Shown in pieces: positions 20,001-29,232 of a stretch of DNA of 64,000 nt (position 1 is the stretch's first letter; each line of letters begins with the position of its first letter). The position numbers were made by a program, and so were the translations under genes. Source of the stretch: Rhynchopus euleeides (taxonomy: Eukaryota > Euglenozoa > Diplonemea > Diplonemida > Diplonemidae); assembly GCA_963210315.1 (NCBI GenBank), contig OY723250.1:372001-436000 (forward strand), read 5' to 3'. The notes under the pieces are model-generated. The model searched no databases and was not told the DNA's origin. It was given only the letters and a program-made list of their open reading frames with translations.

Positions 20001-20100
20001 TGTGATCTGTTGTGATCTGTTGTGATCTGTTGTGATCTGTTGTGATCTGTTGTGATCTGTTGTGATCTGTTGTGATCTGTTGTGATCTGTTGTGATCTGT
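20001..20100. repeat. Ten perfect tandem 10-bp units TGTGATCTGT
   Basis: Ten identical head-to-tail copies of TGTGATCTGT fill exactly 100 bp, with a further partial unit at 20101. Degenerate units (TGTGATTTGT, TGTGATGAGT, TGTGACCAGT) continue on both sides and, inverted, at 20246-20400. Perfect identity implies recent expansion or strong homogenisation. They may be binding sites for a transposase or a host protein. Confidence 0.9.
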
Positions 20101-20169
20101 TGTGATCGCGATCCAAAATTTCAAAAATTTAAAATTTTGGATCGCGATCACAACAGATCACAACAGATC
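20084..20169. repeat. 38-bp-arm perfect palindrome
   Basis: Bases 20084-20121 are the exact reverse complement of 20132-20169, with a 10-bp AT-rich spacer. The core is GATCGCGATCCAAAATTT and its complement. It would extrude as a cruciform or fold as an RNA hairpin. Confidence 0.92.
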
Positions 20170-20844
20170 GTCAGCTGATTGAGGGTGTGATATGAGGGTT
20201 CTATCCAACAAGGATATCAAGGCGGCACTTTCAAAGTCCTGCCCACAACAGATCACACCTCATCACAACTCATCACAAAAGGGTCACAAGTCGTCACAAC
20301 TGGTCACAACAAATCACACCACGTCACACCTAGTCACAACAAATCACAACTGGCCGCAACAAATCGCAAAAAATCACAACAAATCACAACATTTGCCTTG
20401 TGATTTGTTGTGATCTGTTGTGATCGGGTGTGGCCCCAAAGCAGGCAACGATATGGGAGCAACCTAACAGGGGAGGTGAAGAGGGCACGGGTCTTAGCCT
20501 GATGACACACTGCAACCTCAAGGTGACTGGCGACACCTCTCCCACAGTCTGCGGCGACTCTGCCGTGGCGACAAGGCTTCCTGTCATGGGAGATCGCTGC
20601 GTGGATCAACGTGGCACTACCCGTGTGCTCGGCAGGTTGTTTCGGCACCTGTTTTCTCCGTGTCATGCTTTTCGTGAGCGTGTCAGGGATATTGGCACAC
20701 GCTGGGGAGGGTTCACATGATGACATAACATATATCAGAAGCACACACCCACGTGGCGCTGTCCTTGGCAGGACTTTGAAAGTGCCGCCTTGATATCCTT
20801 GTTGGATAGAACCCTCATATCACACCCTCAATCAGCTGACGATC
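20166..20844. repeat. Perfect 78-bp inverted repeat around a 523-bp loop
   Basis: The arm 20166-20243, starting GATCGTCAGCTGATTGAGG, is the exact reverse complement of 20767-20844. The right arm is continuous with the outer terminal inverted repeat, but the left arm is internal. The element therefore looks like two nested or recombined copies of one family. Confidence 0.9.
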
Positions 20845-20900
20845 GGGTGTGATTTGTTGTGATTTGTTGTTTTTTTCCCCAGCCTGATTACCCCACTATA

Positions 20901-21306
20901 TTTGTTTTTTTTGGGAATTCATTTTCCCCGCTCGTCTGCAGAACACAAGAGCGCGGTGGTGAAAGGTGTGTGTGTGTGTGTGGAGAGTGGAACGCGTTGG
21001 GAAGGAGGAACGCAGAACGCACACAAAAATAAGGCAGTCGACGCCAGACCAAAAAAAACAAGGGGCGCGTGTGTGTGGGGGGGGGGGGGGGGGGGACGGG
21101 TGCTGAAAAAGAAAGAGAGCGGCGGTCACGCAGAAGGGGCCTATGTGGGGCGACAGCTGAAACTAGAAATGCGCTTGGGGGGGGGGGGGGGGGGGATTTG
21201 GCTGCATGCTGCCAGTTTTCCTCATCTGCATTCATTCAAACACTTCTTGTTCCGACTAAACGGCAGTACTGCGGCGAGGGGTGGTGTGGGGTATATCGGG
21301 AGTTGC
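20901..21306. other. Spacer downstream of the RRM gene
   Basis: This would be the 3' flank of the minus-strand RRM gene. It contains two long G-runs (about 21075-21096 and 21178-21195) and a short GT tract near 20966-20982. No polyadenylation signal could be assigned. Confidence 0.4.
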
Positions 21307-24081
21307 TCAGAAGTTGGTCTGAAGGGACAGCCCGTTCTGCAGGTACAGCTGCTGCAGTTGCTGTGGTGGGAAGGTGGGATGAGGCCAAAGCAAGGAGACA
21401 GCGCAAAGTGGAAAAACAGTTCCTCGCGCCCAGAGAGGAACGAACACAACCACCCCCGACTGCCCCCCGCCCCCCCCCCCCCCCAGCCAATGCGTGTGGT
21501 TGAATTCTTGCCATAGCCATGCCGCCACACACAGCCCATCAGGGTTCAGAGCTGCAATCCCCCACCCTCCCACCACCTCCCCACTACCTCAATGCGTTCG
21601 GAGACAACATCGAAATGCTTGACAAACGCTTTGTTCGACGCGACTACAAAAATAAACTCACGTGTGGCACCCCTTCATTCCCCCCTCCAGCCCATGCGTG
21701 ATGCGGAACACATTGACGGGCCATACCTGGGGCAGCTGGATGTTGCCGGCCGCAGCGCCACCGAAGCCCGGGAGCTGCCCGTTCACGCCAGCCTGGCCCA
21801 TCTGCGGTGCAGGGTGTCGGTGTGGTGCGGCGGGGGTGGAGGTGGGGGTGGGGCTGGAAAATACGGGAAGGACCTGCATAGGGGGCCTTGGCCTTCGCTC
21901 TCGAAAAACCATGCAGCGAGCACAACACATGCCCCTCCCTGGCATCTGGCATCTGGCATCTCACATCGGTTCTCCCTTTGGCACCATGGCGCAGGGTGGA
22001 GCGGTGGGGCGCGTCACCCCCTTGGGCCAGAGCGAAGGGCAGAGGCAAAAGCAGGCACAGGGCCCGGTGGGCATACGAGGTCAAAGCCCGGCTGCTGCTG
22101 CTGCTGCTGCTGCTGCCCAGGCATCTGCGTCTGGGGCTGCTGCTGCTGCTGCTGCTGCGGCTGCTGCTGCTGCCCGTGCTGCTGCTGCTGGGCCTGCTGC
22201 CCCGCCTGCTGCTGGCCGCTCTGCTGGAATGCCATCTGGCGCTGCTGGAACGGGACACCACCGGGGGCGCCGATCTGCGACGGGAGGGCAAAGCCAGGCA
22301 TGCCCCCGCTCAGGCCCTGGGCAGGCATGCCCATGCCAGGCATGGGGAACTGCTGTGCGGTGGAGCTGCCCGTGCTGCTCCCGGGCACACTCCACTGCAG
22401 GCGGCCAGCGCGAAGCAGGTTGTCGATTGTCTTCAGCATCGACACGCGGCAGTCGTCGTAGCCCTGCGTGTAGCCACCCGGCTTCTCCAGGTCCTGCTGC
22501 GACGGCAGGGGGAACATGGACAGCAGGTCCTCCGGCACGTTGGCCAGCTTCACCACGTTGGGCTGGCTCGACGGCGACGAGGAGAAGGAGGCGCCCTGCC
22601 CTGCCGTGGGGGACAGGCCGAACCCGATGCCGCCCATGCTGCTCATGCTGCCGTGCATCTCGGTGGACATGGGGGAGCTGTTGCCGCTGCCGGTGCCGGG
22701 GCGGCGCTGGTTGCCGTTGCGCTTCTTCTTCTTGCCGTCGTCGTCGCCCAGGTCGGCGTTGGACCGTGTCTGCGGGGGGGCGGTGGTCAGCGAGTAGTCC
22801 ACACGCATGGTCTGCCCGCGGATCTGCGGCACCAGCTCACCCGCAGCAATCGCGTCGTAGGCTTTCGTCGCGTCCTCCGTCTTGGTGAAGTAGACGAACC
22901 CGTACCCCTTGCATTTCCCGGTGCTCTTGTCCATCACAATGTCTGCCTTGAACACCTGCCCGTAGGGGCTGAAGATGGCCTTGATCTCGTCCTCCGTGGT
23001 GGAGTTGGGCAGCGAGAAGCACCCGAGGACGTTGCACGGGCGTGCGCCTCTCGGGAAGGACTGGGACGGCTGGGGCTTCGGCTGGCGCTGCTCGGCAGGC
23101 TCGCGCGGCTCCTTCGTGAGGGAGAAGTCCACACGCACCATGTGCCCGTTGATCACCAGGTCCTGGCACGCCTCCTTCGCCTCCTGCGCCGTCGGCGTGT
23201 CGGGGAAGTAGACAAACCCGAAGCCCTTGCAGCGCCCGGTGGGACGGTCCTTCACGATCTTCACCTGCGTCACGCCCTGGCACTTCATGCGGAAGGCGTT
23301 GGCCACGTCCTCCTCCGTCACGTCGTTGGGCAGCCCGAACACGGACAGCACCTCGTTGGCAGGTGCCTCGCGCCTGTCCTTCTTTGCAGTGAGCGAGATG
23401 TCGACACGGATGCGGCGCCCCTCAAACTCGGTGTCGTTGGCACCCTGCTTGGCAGCGGCAGCCGCCTCGGGCGTGGAGTAGTAGATAAAGGCGTAGCCCT
23501 TGCACTTGGAGTTGGGGCTCGGCAGCGCGTTACCCTGTGCGTCCTTCACCTTCTCGCGGATGGTGTAGATCTTCTCGATCTTGCCGTACTGCCCGAAGCG
23601 GGCGTTCAGCTTCCCGTCCTGCGTGTGGTGCGGCAGGTTGAAGATGCAGATGACGTTCTTGCTCATTGCGTCCGGCGGGAACACGTACTCAAAGCCCTTC
23701 AGCTCCTCATCACCACCGTCGTGCTGGCCGTCTGTGGGTGGTGAGTGTATGAAAGCAACACGTGCAAGGCTTCATGACTTCAAGCCCATCGCAGCCCACG
23801 CTGGGAACAACATGCGCGTGGCAATTTTTTGATAAGTGGGCGACACGCAGTAACCTGTGGCGCGACGCCCACTACACACAATGCATACTCTGCTGCGAGT
23901 TCGGCGACGGCGGCTGCTGCACCTGCATCTGCTGCGGCTGCACCTGTCCCATCATCAGCTGCTGAGGTTGCTGCATCCCAGGGAACTGCTGCACCTGCCC
24001 CATCTGCAGCTGCTGCTGAGCGAACATCCCGGCCATGTCGTTCGGGATCTGCTGCAGGGCGGACACCTGGTCGACGTTCAT
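21307..24081 (-). CDS. Three-RRM, glutamine-rich RNA-binding protein (spliced)
   Basis: Four exons: 23889-24081, 22077-23731, 21727-21801 and 21307-21360. Joined they give 658 residues, with donors GTATGC, GTATGC, GTATGG and acceptors ending CAG. The N-terminus (1-64) is Gln/Met/Pro-rich. RRM1 covers about 90-178 (RNP2 VICIFNLP, RNP1 KGYAFIYY), RRM2 about 191-270 (VLSVFGLP, KGFGFVYF) and RRM3 about 297-380 (VLGCFSLP, KGYGFVYF). A basic linker with KKKKRNG follows, then a Gln/Met/Gly-rich tail with polyQ from CAG runs. It should bind mRNA and act in splicing, stability or translation. The layout recalls poly(A)-binding or CELF-like proteins, but there are only three RRMs and no PABC/MLLE domain was seen, so no family name is given. 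The start ATG is preceded within 10 bases by an AG, compatible with trans-splicing or a 5' UTR intron. The small last exons are the least certain part. Confidence 0.85.
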
Positions 24082-24692
24082 TGCTTGAGCTGCCGTGGTG
24101 TTTTGCCGCCTTTCGTGAAGGTTCCGCTGTTGAAGGGGCTCAACAAGAAGAGAAGGTGGAGGAAGTGATGTGCCTCTCTTAGAAAAAAATAGCGATGAAA
24201 GATGTCCCTCCAAATCAACGGCTGGCAAACAAAAGACGGAGCGGGTAGGTCCTGTTCCGCGAGCGAGTTCTCTCTTGTCTTGCTGTTCCTCTATCTGGTT
24301 CCGTGGTTCTGTTCCTGCATGTGTGGTGGTGTGGTGTGTGCAGCTGCGGTGTTTTGAAACAGGTGTTTGTGGGGGTCTTCGCTGGTCGACAAACTTCGAC
24401 AAACTTCGTCAGTTTTCAGCCAATTCAACAGGAAATGCACCAAAATGCACTGACGATCACCCCGTAGCGAAGACCCCCTGTGTCGGGATATGTGACTAGT
24501 TGCACGAGCACACCCTGCACGGGTGAAACGCCAATAATATGCGCTGTGCTGATCGCTGCTGGCACACTACAAGAACTCCCCTGATCCAACCGGGCACACT
24601 TCCATCTGGCCTACTTACTTATGCCGAAAGCCTACACTATGGACGGGTTAGCTGTGCTGTGGCAGTGTTGCACATGCGACGACATGTCACCG
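24082..24692. other. Intergenic region between RRM and coiled-coil genes
   Basis: 611 bp. On the minus strand it ends in pyrimidine-rich and CAC-rich DNA followed by CAG close to the RRM start, suitable for a splice acceptor. No other gene seen. Confidence 0.4.
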
Positions 24693-27600
24693 TCACACGC
24701 CTGGGGGGGCGAAAGAAACCGACTGCCGTGGCACTGTCCGCTTGCGGGGGGGCGGACGCAGAACGGCTACATCTGTGTGAAGCGGGGAGGGCAAGTCCAG
24801 CGCAGGGCGCGAGGAGAACGAGAGGGACGGGGAGAGCGACAGCGGCGACGTGACGTTGGCAGGAGCGGCGCTGCCGCTGGCGCTGGCTCCACCCACGGAC
24901 AGCTTTGCCTGCCGGCCCTTGCGCCGCTCCTCATCCAGCTGCGACTGCAGCTGCCTCACGCTCCTCCGCTGCACCTCTGTGCTCGCAACCGCTTCGGATG
25001 CACGCTTCTCAGCGTTCGCCACAGACTCACGCAGCACGCAAGCCTCGCTCTGCAACGCCTCCTCACGCCGCGCTGCCGTGGCCAGCCTCTCTTGGGCTGC
25101 AGCGTGTGAACGCTGCACCTCTGCAAGCTGCCTGCGCACCGCAGCTGTGCCCTCCTCGGCCTGCTCCACACGGCCCTCCTCTGCTGCGACGGCGTCATGC
25201 AGTGTGTCGATCTCCCCCTGCAGACGTGCACACTCAGCAAGCGCCGTGCGGTGGTCGCCCTGCGCGCTGCTGAGCTGTGCATGCAGGGAGTCGATAGACT
25301 CCTGCAGGGCCTGCTTCTGGCTGTGCATCAGGGCAATCTTCTCATCGTATGTGCGGTGCAGCTCCGCCTCGTCGGCAGCAGCCGCCTGCCTCTGCGCCTC
25401 CAGCCCCGACACCTGCGTGTTCAGGATACCCACACGCGCCGACGTATGCACGCCGTGCGACCGCGCCTCCCGCAGCTCCTGCTGCACGCGCTGCAGCTGT
25501 TGCTTCACGATGGCAGCCACCTCAACATCCTTCTGCAGCAGGGCCAGGGCCACGGCCTGCTCGTCTGCACCTGCCTTCAGCTGCTTCGAAGCCTCCACGA
25601 GCTCCGCACGCTCTGCCGCATGCTGCTCGGCCGCATCGCGCGCCTGGCGCCGCAGGGCACTCCGCTCTGCCCGCCACGCCTCCGCCGCCGCACCGCCACT
25701 CTGCTCCAGTGCAGCGACACGGCTCCGCGCCTCCGCCAGCGCCGGACGCAGCCCCTCCGCCTCGCCCTGCACCTCCAGCAGCGCAGCACGCGCCACCTCC
25801 AGCCCCGCCTGGGCCTGCTGCAAGTCGCCCCGCAGCACGCCCTCCCGCGCCCTGCTCTGCTCCAGGCTGTGCTGCACCTGCTGCACCTGCTGCCCCAGCT
25901 GCGCGCTCTCCGCCACCAGCTCCGCCTCCTTGCTGCACAGCGAGGCCCCCAGCGCCGCCAGCTCCTCCCGCACCCCCCGCAACTCCCCCGACTTGGCGCT
26001 GCGGTACGCCGCATGCTCCGCATCCCGCACCGCCTGCCCCTCCGCCACGCCCTCCAGCTCCACCCGCAGCCCCTCCACCTCACGCGCCAACGCCTCATTC
26101 TCCGCCTCCAGCTGCGCTCCGCGCAGCTCCAGCTCCCGCCCCCTCTGCCTGAGCCCCGCCGCAGTCGCCCGCGCCTCCGCCTCCTGCGCTGCACACCGCT
26201 CCTTCAGAGCCTCGTTGCTGGAAGCGCCCTCCCGGAGGCGCCCCTCCAGCTCCGTCTTCCGCTTCTCGAGGGAAGCGGCGCTGCGCGTGGCATCCTCCAG
26301 CTGCTGCCGGACCACCGACATGGCGTGTGAGGCTGCGTCTTGCTCAGACTGCATCGTGCTGCAGAGCAGCTGGAGGCGTGAGCTCTCCTTGCATGCCGCA
26401 GCGAGCTTCTGCCCTGCCTCCCCCTCGCGCTCCTTCAGCTGCGCGGCGGAGGCGCGGGCCGTGCGGAGGTCGGCCTCCAGGCGTGCGATGCGGCTGCCCC
26501 GCTCCCTCACCTCCGCCTGCGCCTGCGCCTCCGACGTGCGGAGCTGCGCGATGTCGCCCTCCAGCCCCTCGCGGATGTCGGCGCACTCCCGCACCACGCG
26601 TGCCAGCTGCTCCTCAAGCAGCTCCTTCTCCTCCTGCAGGACGCCGATGCGCAGCGGGGGCGGCAGGAGGGTGGCGTCAGCAGGGAGGGGGCTGTGCTGC
26701 TGCTGCTCTGGGTTTGGTGGGGCGGTGCCGAATGCCGGCACCGCATCCAGCGGGATGAAGCCAGCAGCAGCAGCAGGGGGTGGCGGCGTGGGCTGTGCGG
26801 GTTGGGGTGGCGGCGCAGAGGCGGTGCCGGCTGCCGGGGTGCCGCGCGTGGCTGCCGCGCAGAGGTCGTCGCGGATGCACTGGAGCTGCTGCAGCACGCC
26901 GTCCAGCCCGGTTGTGGAGGAGGTGCTGTCGTGGGGAGCGCAGGCATCCTGCGGCAGGGGGGGCAGGGACGCTGCGGACAGCTCATAGAGGGAGACCTGC
27001 AGCTCGCGCCTGCGGGTTGCCTCGGTGTCGGCGCGTGTCAGGGCATCTGAGAGCTTGCTGTCCAGCAGGGAGGCGGCGCCCTGTGGGGCGGGGGGCGGCA
27101 TGAGCTGTTGCTGCTGCTGCTGGCGCTGGGCGTGCTGTGCCAGCAGGACGCCGCGGAGGTCCTCTGCGTGGCGCTGCCACCGGGCTGTGTCCTCCACCGC
27201 CTCCCCGAGGCGGCGCTCCATGCCTGCGACGGAGTCCACAGCAGCCTGCAGCACGGCGCCCGCCTGCACCCAGGCCTGCTGCTCCGCCTCGCGCGCCTGG
27301 AGGCCCTCCGCCTGCACCGCCCGTAGCGCGGTGAGTGCGGCATCCAGGCAGGATGCGGCGCGCTGCCCTGCGGCACACACGCCCTGCAGGTCGTGGCGCA
27401 GGGAGGCGTCGGCGCGTGCCGCGAGGCGGTCGTGCCCTGCCACCAGGTTGGGGATGACGTAGGCTGTGGCGAGCCCGCAGAGCACCGGCAGCGCGGCTTC
27501 GCCCAGAAGCCCCTCCTGCCGCACCGCACCGCCGTAGTCGCGGAGGACCGACGCTGCCTCGCAGGCAGCGGGGGCCAGCCCGCCCGCACCCCCAGCAGGG

Positions 27601-28811
27601 GCGGACAGCGCAGCCCACAGCGGCTCCAGCCGGCCCACGCACAGCGCCTTGGCAAGGGCCTCGCACCTGGCGAGGTGTGTGCGGCAGAGCTCGTCCCGCG
27701 CGGTGTGGTAGACCCGCTCCATCCCGCTGCGGGCGGAGCGCAGCAGGGTCAGCACCGCGTGGGACGACGACAGCGCAGAGAGGCCCCCCGCCGCAGCGCC
27801 GCCTGCGAGGGGCCTGGCCTGCACGGAGGGCGGGCCCGCTTCCCCGCCGGGGGTGCCGGCGCCGCCCGCCGTGATCTGGCTGAGGTGCCGCAGCACCGCA
27901 CGCTCCCCTTCGAAGTGGCCTGCGTGCAGCCCTGCAGCGTCCGTCGGGGAGGACCCGCGCATCGCAGCGGCGTACAGCTCCAGGAGGCGCGCCTCGTGTG
28001 CGTGGGTGTCGCTGCGGGAGTGCTGCGGCTGCTGCTGTGGGGTGTCGAGGCAGCCCAGCGCTGCCACGACCCCCGCGCCCGTGACGCGGGCGCGGAGGCG
28101 TGACGCCACGCCCTGCGGCAGCAGGGAGGCTGCGCAGAAGCCTGCCTGCTTGAGGTGCGGCGGCACGCCCTGCTGGCGGTGCCCATCCGCGAAGTGGTAC
28201 AGCACTGCGGAGGCGAAGTGCGGTGCTGCCGCAGCCTTCAGCGCCAGGAGGGCGTCGAGGCGGGGCCCCGTGGGGCAGCCGCTGGCGACGCAGTGCAGCG
28301 TCGGGGCGGTGGCGCCGTCGCGTGGCAGGGCGGAGCGCAGGAGCAGCGCGAGCCTGGCGAGTTGTTGTGGGAGGGATGCATCATCACCCGCGATGACGAC
28401 CACGGCAGAGGTGACCGACAGGAGCGTCTGGAGGAGCTGCACCGTGGCGGCAGGGAAGAGCTCGAGTGCGTTGGAGGTGTCCTGGGGGTGCTGTTTGCCC
28501 GCGGTGTGCCAGACGTCGGCAAGCCCTGCGATGTCGATGACGACCTGGCGGAGTTCCTCCCCATAGCGGTTGTGCACCGGAGGGCATGCAGCGGCGCTGC
28601 TGGCCTGCACCGCAGCGGCGCCCTGCCCCCATCGCGGAACAGAGTCTTCGCCACTCAGAGCCTTCAGCGCCCAGGCTCGTGGACCAGACGTGTCGTCCTC
28701 CCTGCCCAGCACGACGGTCACACCCACGCTGCCCAGCGAGTCCACAGCCCGGGAGCCGCACCCCAGACACACCCGCCCCCCAACCACGTTGAACAGTGGT
28801 TCGAAGGGCAT
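24693..28811 (-). CDS. Large coiled-coil protein, function unknown
   Basis: 1,372 residues from the ATG at 28811. The frame stays open 119 codons further upstream, but that part is Pro/His low complexity over G-runs and looks non-coding. Residues 1-520 are Ala-rich and globular; they include VVIDIAGLADVW and AVVVIAGDD, spaced vaguely like a degenerate P-loop GTPase of the guanylate-binding (GBP) type, but no Walker A motif is visible. From about residue 530 to 1310 the sequence is long, heptad-rich coiled coil with a few Gln/Pro breaks. The tail is Ser/Pro-rich with a basic PPPRKRTVPR patch and stop TGA. Such proteins are usually scaffolds of the cytoskeleton, flagellum or Golgi, but nothing here decides between them. 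No intron was needed to keep the frame. It lies 611 bp upstream of the RRM gene on the same strand. Confidence 0.7.
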   Translation of the reverse strand: MPFEPLFNVVGGRVCLGCGSRAVDSLGSVGVTVVLGREDDTSGPRAWALKALSGEDSVPRWGQGAAAVQASSAAACPPVHNRYGEELRQVVIDIAGLADVWHTAGKQHPQDTSNALELFPAATVQLLQTLLSVTSAVVVIAGDDASLPQQLARLALLLRSALPRDGATAPTLHCVASGCPTGPRLDALLALKAAAAPHFASAVLYHFADGHRQQGVPPHLKQAGFCAASLLPQGVASRLRARVTGAGVVAALGCLDTPQQQPQHSRSDTHAHEARLLELYAAAMRGSSPTDAAGLHAGHFEGERAVLRHLSQITAGGAGTPGGEAGPPSVQARPLAGGAAAGGLSALSSSHAVLTLLRSARSGMERVYHTARDELCRTHLARCEALAKALCVGRLEPLWAALSAPAGGAGGLAPAACEAASVLRDYGGAVRQEGLLGEAALPVLCGLATAYVIPNLVAGHDRLAARADASLRHDLQGVCAAGQRAASCLDAALTALRAVQAEGLQAREAEQQAWVQAGAVLQAAVDSVAGMERRLGEAVEDTARWQRHAEDLRGVLLAQHAQRQQQQQQLMPPPAPQGAASLLDSKLSDALTRADTEATRRRELQVSLYELSAASLPPLPQDACAPHDSTSSTTGLDGVLQQLQCIRDDLCAAATRGTPAAGTASAPPPQPAQPTPPPPAAAAGFIPLDAVPAFGTAPPNPEQQQHSPLPADATLLPPPLRIGVLQEEKELLEEQLARVVRECADIREGLEGDIAQLRTSEAQAQAEVRERGSRIARLEADLRTARASAAQLKEREGEAGQKLAAACKESSRLQLLCSTMQSEQDAASHAMSVVRQQLEDATRSAASLEKRKTELEGRLREGASSNEALKERCAAQEAEARATAAGLRQRGRELELRGAQLEAENEALAREVEGLRVELEGVAEGQAVRDAEHAAYRSAKSGELRGVREELAALGASLCSKEAELVAESAQLGQQVQQVQHSLEQSRAREGVLRGDLQQAQAGLEVARAALLEVQGEAEGLRPALAEARSRVAALEQSGGAAAEAWRAERSALRRQARDAAEQHAAERAELVEASKQLKAGADEQAVALALLQKDVEVAAIVKQQLQRVQQELREARSHGVHTSARVGILNTQVSGLEAQRQAAAADEAELHRTYDEKIALMHSQKQALQESIDSLHAQLSSAQGDHRTALAECARLQGEIDTLHDAVAAEEGRVEQAEEGTAAVRRQLAEVQRSHAAAQERLATAARREEALQSEACVLRESVANAEKRASEAVASTEVQRRSVRQLQSQLDEERRKGRQAKLSVGGASASGSAAPANVTSPLSLSPSLSFSSRPALDLPSPLHTDVAVLRPPPRKRTVPRQSVSFAPPGV

Positions 28812-29232
28812 CGGGGCCAGCAGGGTGGGTGAGGCAGCAGGGCCAAGCCGAGCCCCCTCAGGCCAGGGGTCAGGGCAGAAGTGGGTGGTGGGTGTCCCCC
28901 CCTGCCTGTGCAGTGTGTGTTGGGTGTTGTGTGGAGGTTGCGGGTGGTGCGGCAGTGGGAGTGGAGGGGGGGAAGCGTCAGAGGTCACTCGGCGCGAACC
29001 CTGCACGCCAAGTGAAAGCCTATTGGGGGGTTGGTGGGGTTGTGTGTGTGGGGGGGTTCGCGGCTGCGGCGCCGCAGTTCTTTTTTTTCTGCTCCGGCAG
29101 CCCCAGAGTACTGTTTTTCTGACCACATACCACGCACACACAGACGCAGAAGCACGTGTGATCCACACATGGCCCTTGGGTGAAGGGGGGGGGGGGGGGG
29201 AGGGGGGGTACTTTTTTTCAAACTATATCCAT
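28812..29232. other. Upstream flank of the coiled-coil gene
   Basis: Contains C/CA-rich DNA on the gene strand, a long G-run at 29187-29207 and no recognisable gene. It probably holds the gene's 5' UTR and acceptor site. Confidence 0.35.

Larger units (their letters stand above)
19663..20895. mobile_element. Palindromic TIR element with TGTGATCTGT-type arrays
   Basis: The ends are inverted repeats of about 55 bp starting TGGGGTAATCAGGCTGGGG and differing at only a few positions. CTATA flanks both sides (19658-19662 and 20896-20900), a candidate 5-bp target duplication. The interior is built of 10-bp units of the type TGTGATYTGT in both orientations, a perfect tandem block (20001-20100), a 38-bp palindrome and a perfect 78-bp inverted repeat. 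There is no coding frame. It is non-autonomous by content. The 5-bp duplication and termini do not match a superfamily I can name with confidence. Confidence 0.75.

Noticed and set aside
20001..20400. CRISPR-like array
   Set aside because: The units are 10-bp head-to-tail repeats without unique spacers, in a eukaryotic context, inside a TIR element.
21307..24081. Canonical poly(A)-binding protein
   Set aside because: Only three RRMs and no C-terminal MLLE/PABC domain were found.
28812..29168. N-terminal 119-codon extension of the coiled-coil protein
   Set aside because: Pro/His/Arg low complexity over C-rich DNA, no conserved feature, and its start codon lies close to the G-run flank; the ATG at 28811 is more sensible.
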